Below, piece after piece: positions 6,204 to 6,356 of a DNA stretch of 6,356 nucleotides. Location: NCBI GenBank assembly GCA_004283105.1, contig SHLN01000152.1, positions 1-6,356 of the forward strand. The letters run 5' to 3'. Both the position numbers and the translations under genes were made by a program. This DNA comes from Acidimicrobiia bacterium (GTDB taxonomy: Bacteria; Actinomycetota; Acidimicrobiia; Spongiisociales; SHLN01). The notes below the pieces were generated by a model, which was not told the DNA's origin, did not search any database, and worked only from the letters and a program-made list of their open reading frames with translations. Within the stretch, counting starts at the first letter, position 1. Every line of letters begins with the position of its first letter.

Positions 6204-6222
6204 GGAACGCCGAAGGCGTTCC
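6204..6222. repeat. Perfect hairpin 1 of a four-hairpin cluster
   Basis: GGAACGCC and GGCGTTCC form a perfect 8-bp stem around a 3-nt GAA loop (TTC on the minus strand). It lies 21 bases after the stop of the possible partial gene at the right edge, read on the minus strand, so it could terminate that transcript. No real T-run follows, so I list it as a repeat. Confidence 0.75.
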
Positions 6223-6240
6223 CGTTCTTCTAAACAACGC
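6221..6240. repeat. 20-bp imperfect direct repeat, copy 1
   Basis: CCCGTTCTTCTAAACAACGC matches the copy at 6315-6334 at 17 of 20 positions; the three differences are transitions. It starts inside the 3' arm of hairpin 1. Confidence 0.65.
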
Positions 6241-6243
6241 TGT

Positions 6244-6356
6244 TCATGACGCCTCGAGCTTGCGGAGCAAGCTCGCAAGGAACTCGGCATTGGACTCGCC
6301 CTGGAGAACGGCGCCCCGTTCTCCCAAGCAACGCCGAAGGCGTTGCCGTGGGCCCA
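6244..6356 (-). CDS. Possible C-terminal end of a gene running in from beyond the window
   Basis: Reading the minus strand from the window edge, one frame stays open for 36 full codons to TGA at 6246-6244. Its last part reads GESNAEFLASLLRKLEAS, which looks like an amphipathic C-terminal helix of a real protein. The preceding part (RQRLRRCLGERG) is Arg-rich and coincides with hairpin and direct-repeat sequence, so it may be translated repeat DNA rather than conserved protein. A second minus-strand frame is also open from the edge, down to 6096, but its Arg/Pro-rich product is less convincing. Without sequence to the right the gene cannot be identified. Confidence 0.35.
   Translation of the reverse strand, partial: GPRQRLRRCLGERGAVLQGESNAEFLASLLRKLEAS
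6255..6275. repeat. Perfect hairpin 2 of the cluster
   Basis: CGAGCTTGC and GCAAGCTCG form a perfect 9-bp stem with a GGA loop. In the possible partial gene this stretch encodes LASLLRKLE, so it may be coding sequence that happens to be palindromic or a repeat taken into a coding frame. Confidence 0.75.
6303..6324. repeat. Perfect hairpin 3 of the cluster
   Basis: GGAGAACGG and CCGTTCTCC form a perfect 9-bp stem with a CGCC loop. Its 3' arm overlaps the second copy of the 20-bp direct repeat. Confidence 0.75.
6315..6334. repeat. 20-bp imperfect direct repeat, copy 2
   Basis: CCCGTTCTCCCAAGCAACGC is the partner of 6221-6240 (17 of 20 identical). It bridges the 3' arm of hairpin 3 and the 5' arm of hairpin 4. 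In copy 1 the sequence after AACGC no longer forms the hairpin that follows copy 2. Confidence 0.65.
6328..6346. repeat. Perfect hairpin 4 of the cluster
   Basis: GCAACGCC and GGCGTTGC form a perfect 8-bp stem with a GAA loop. It differs from hairpin 1 only at the second base of the 5' arm (G to C) and the matching base of the 3' arm (C to G). A base change that keeps the pairing suggests the fold is maintained or the unit is copied as a family. Confidence 0.75.

Noticed and set aside
6096..6290. 64-codon minus-strand ORF upstream of the coiled-coil gene
   Set aside because: Composed of hairpin and repeat sequence and Arg/Pro/Gly-rich codons; the frame stays open to the window edge, so its internal ATG is not a convincing start.
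6204..6346. CRISPR array
   Set aside because: Repeat units are short, differ from each other, and have irregular spacing without distinct unique spacers of constant length.

Overview
This is a high-GC bacterial segment, most likely from an actinobacterium; the class (for example Acidimicrobiia) cannot be fixed from this window alone. The evidence is the strong G/C bias at third codon positions, the use of GTG starts, a cobalamin riboswitch core of the usual type, and a very long Ala/Glu-rich coiled-coil protein with a DivIVA-like N-terminus, resembling the Scy/FilP-type cytoskeletal proteins of actinobacteria.

Layout, left to right. Positions 27-919 (minus strand) hold a two-gene unit: a 41-residue single-pass membrane peptide followed, with an ATGA stop/start overlap, by a 256-residue protein with a Rossmann-like N-terminus and no recognised function. 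Positions about 920-950 are a compact divergent promoter region. Positions about 951-1138 (plus strand) are a cobalamin (B12) riboswitch and its expression platform, which ends in a perfect hairpin that buries the ribosome binding site of the next gene. Positions 1139-4040 are a tight vitamin B12 ABC importer operon: btuF (lipoprotein binding protein), btuC (permease) and btuD (ATPase), each joined by a 4-bp GTGA overlap. Positions 4042-6090 (minus) encode a 682-residue coiled-coil protein that converges on btuD with one base pair between the stop codons. Positions 6091-6356 hold the upstream region of that gene, a cluster of four perfect short hairpins, a 20-bp imperfect direct repeat, and possibly the C-terminal end of another minus-strand gene that runs off the window.

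How the genes work together. When B12 is scarce the riboswitch should leave the btuF start accessible and the importer is made; BtuF captures corrinoid outside the membrane, BtuC forms the channel and BtuD drives transport. When B12 is bound, the SD-sequestering hairpin should shut translation of btuF, and the stop/start overlaps should carry that effect to btuC and btuD. The coiled-coil protein is functionally separate (cell polarity or cytoskeleton by inference). I found no clear evidence of a wholly new system. The most unusual items are the hendecad-patterned DivIVA-like coiled coil, the B12 binding protein on an extended Ser/Thr plus helical stalk, the uncharacterised membrane-peptide/Rossmann pair, and the hairpin cluster at the right edge.
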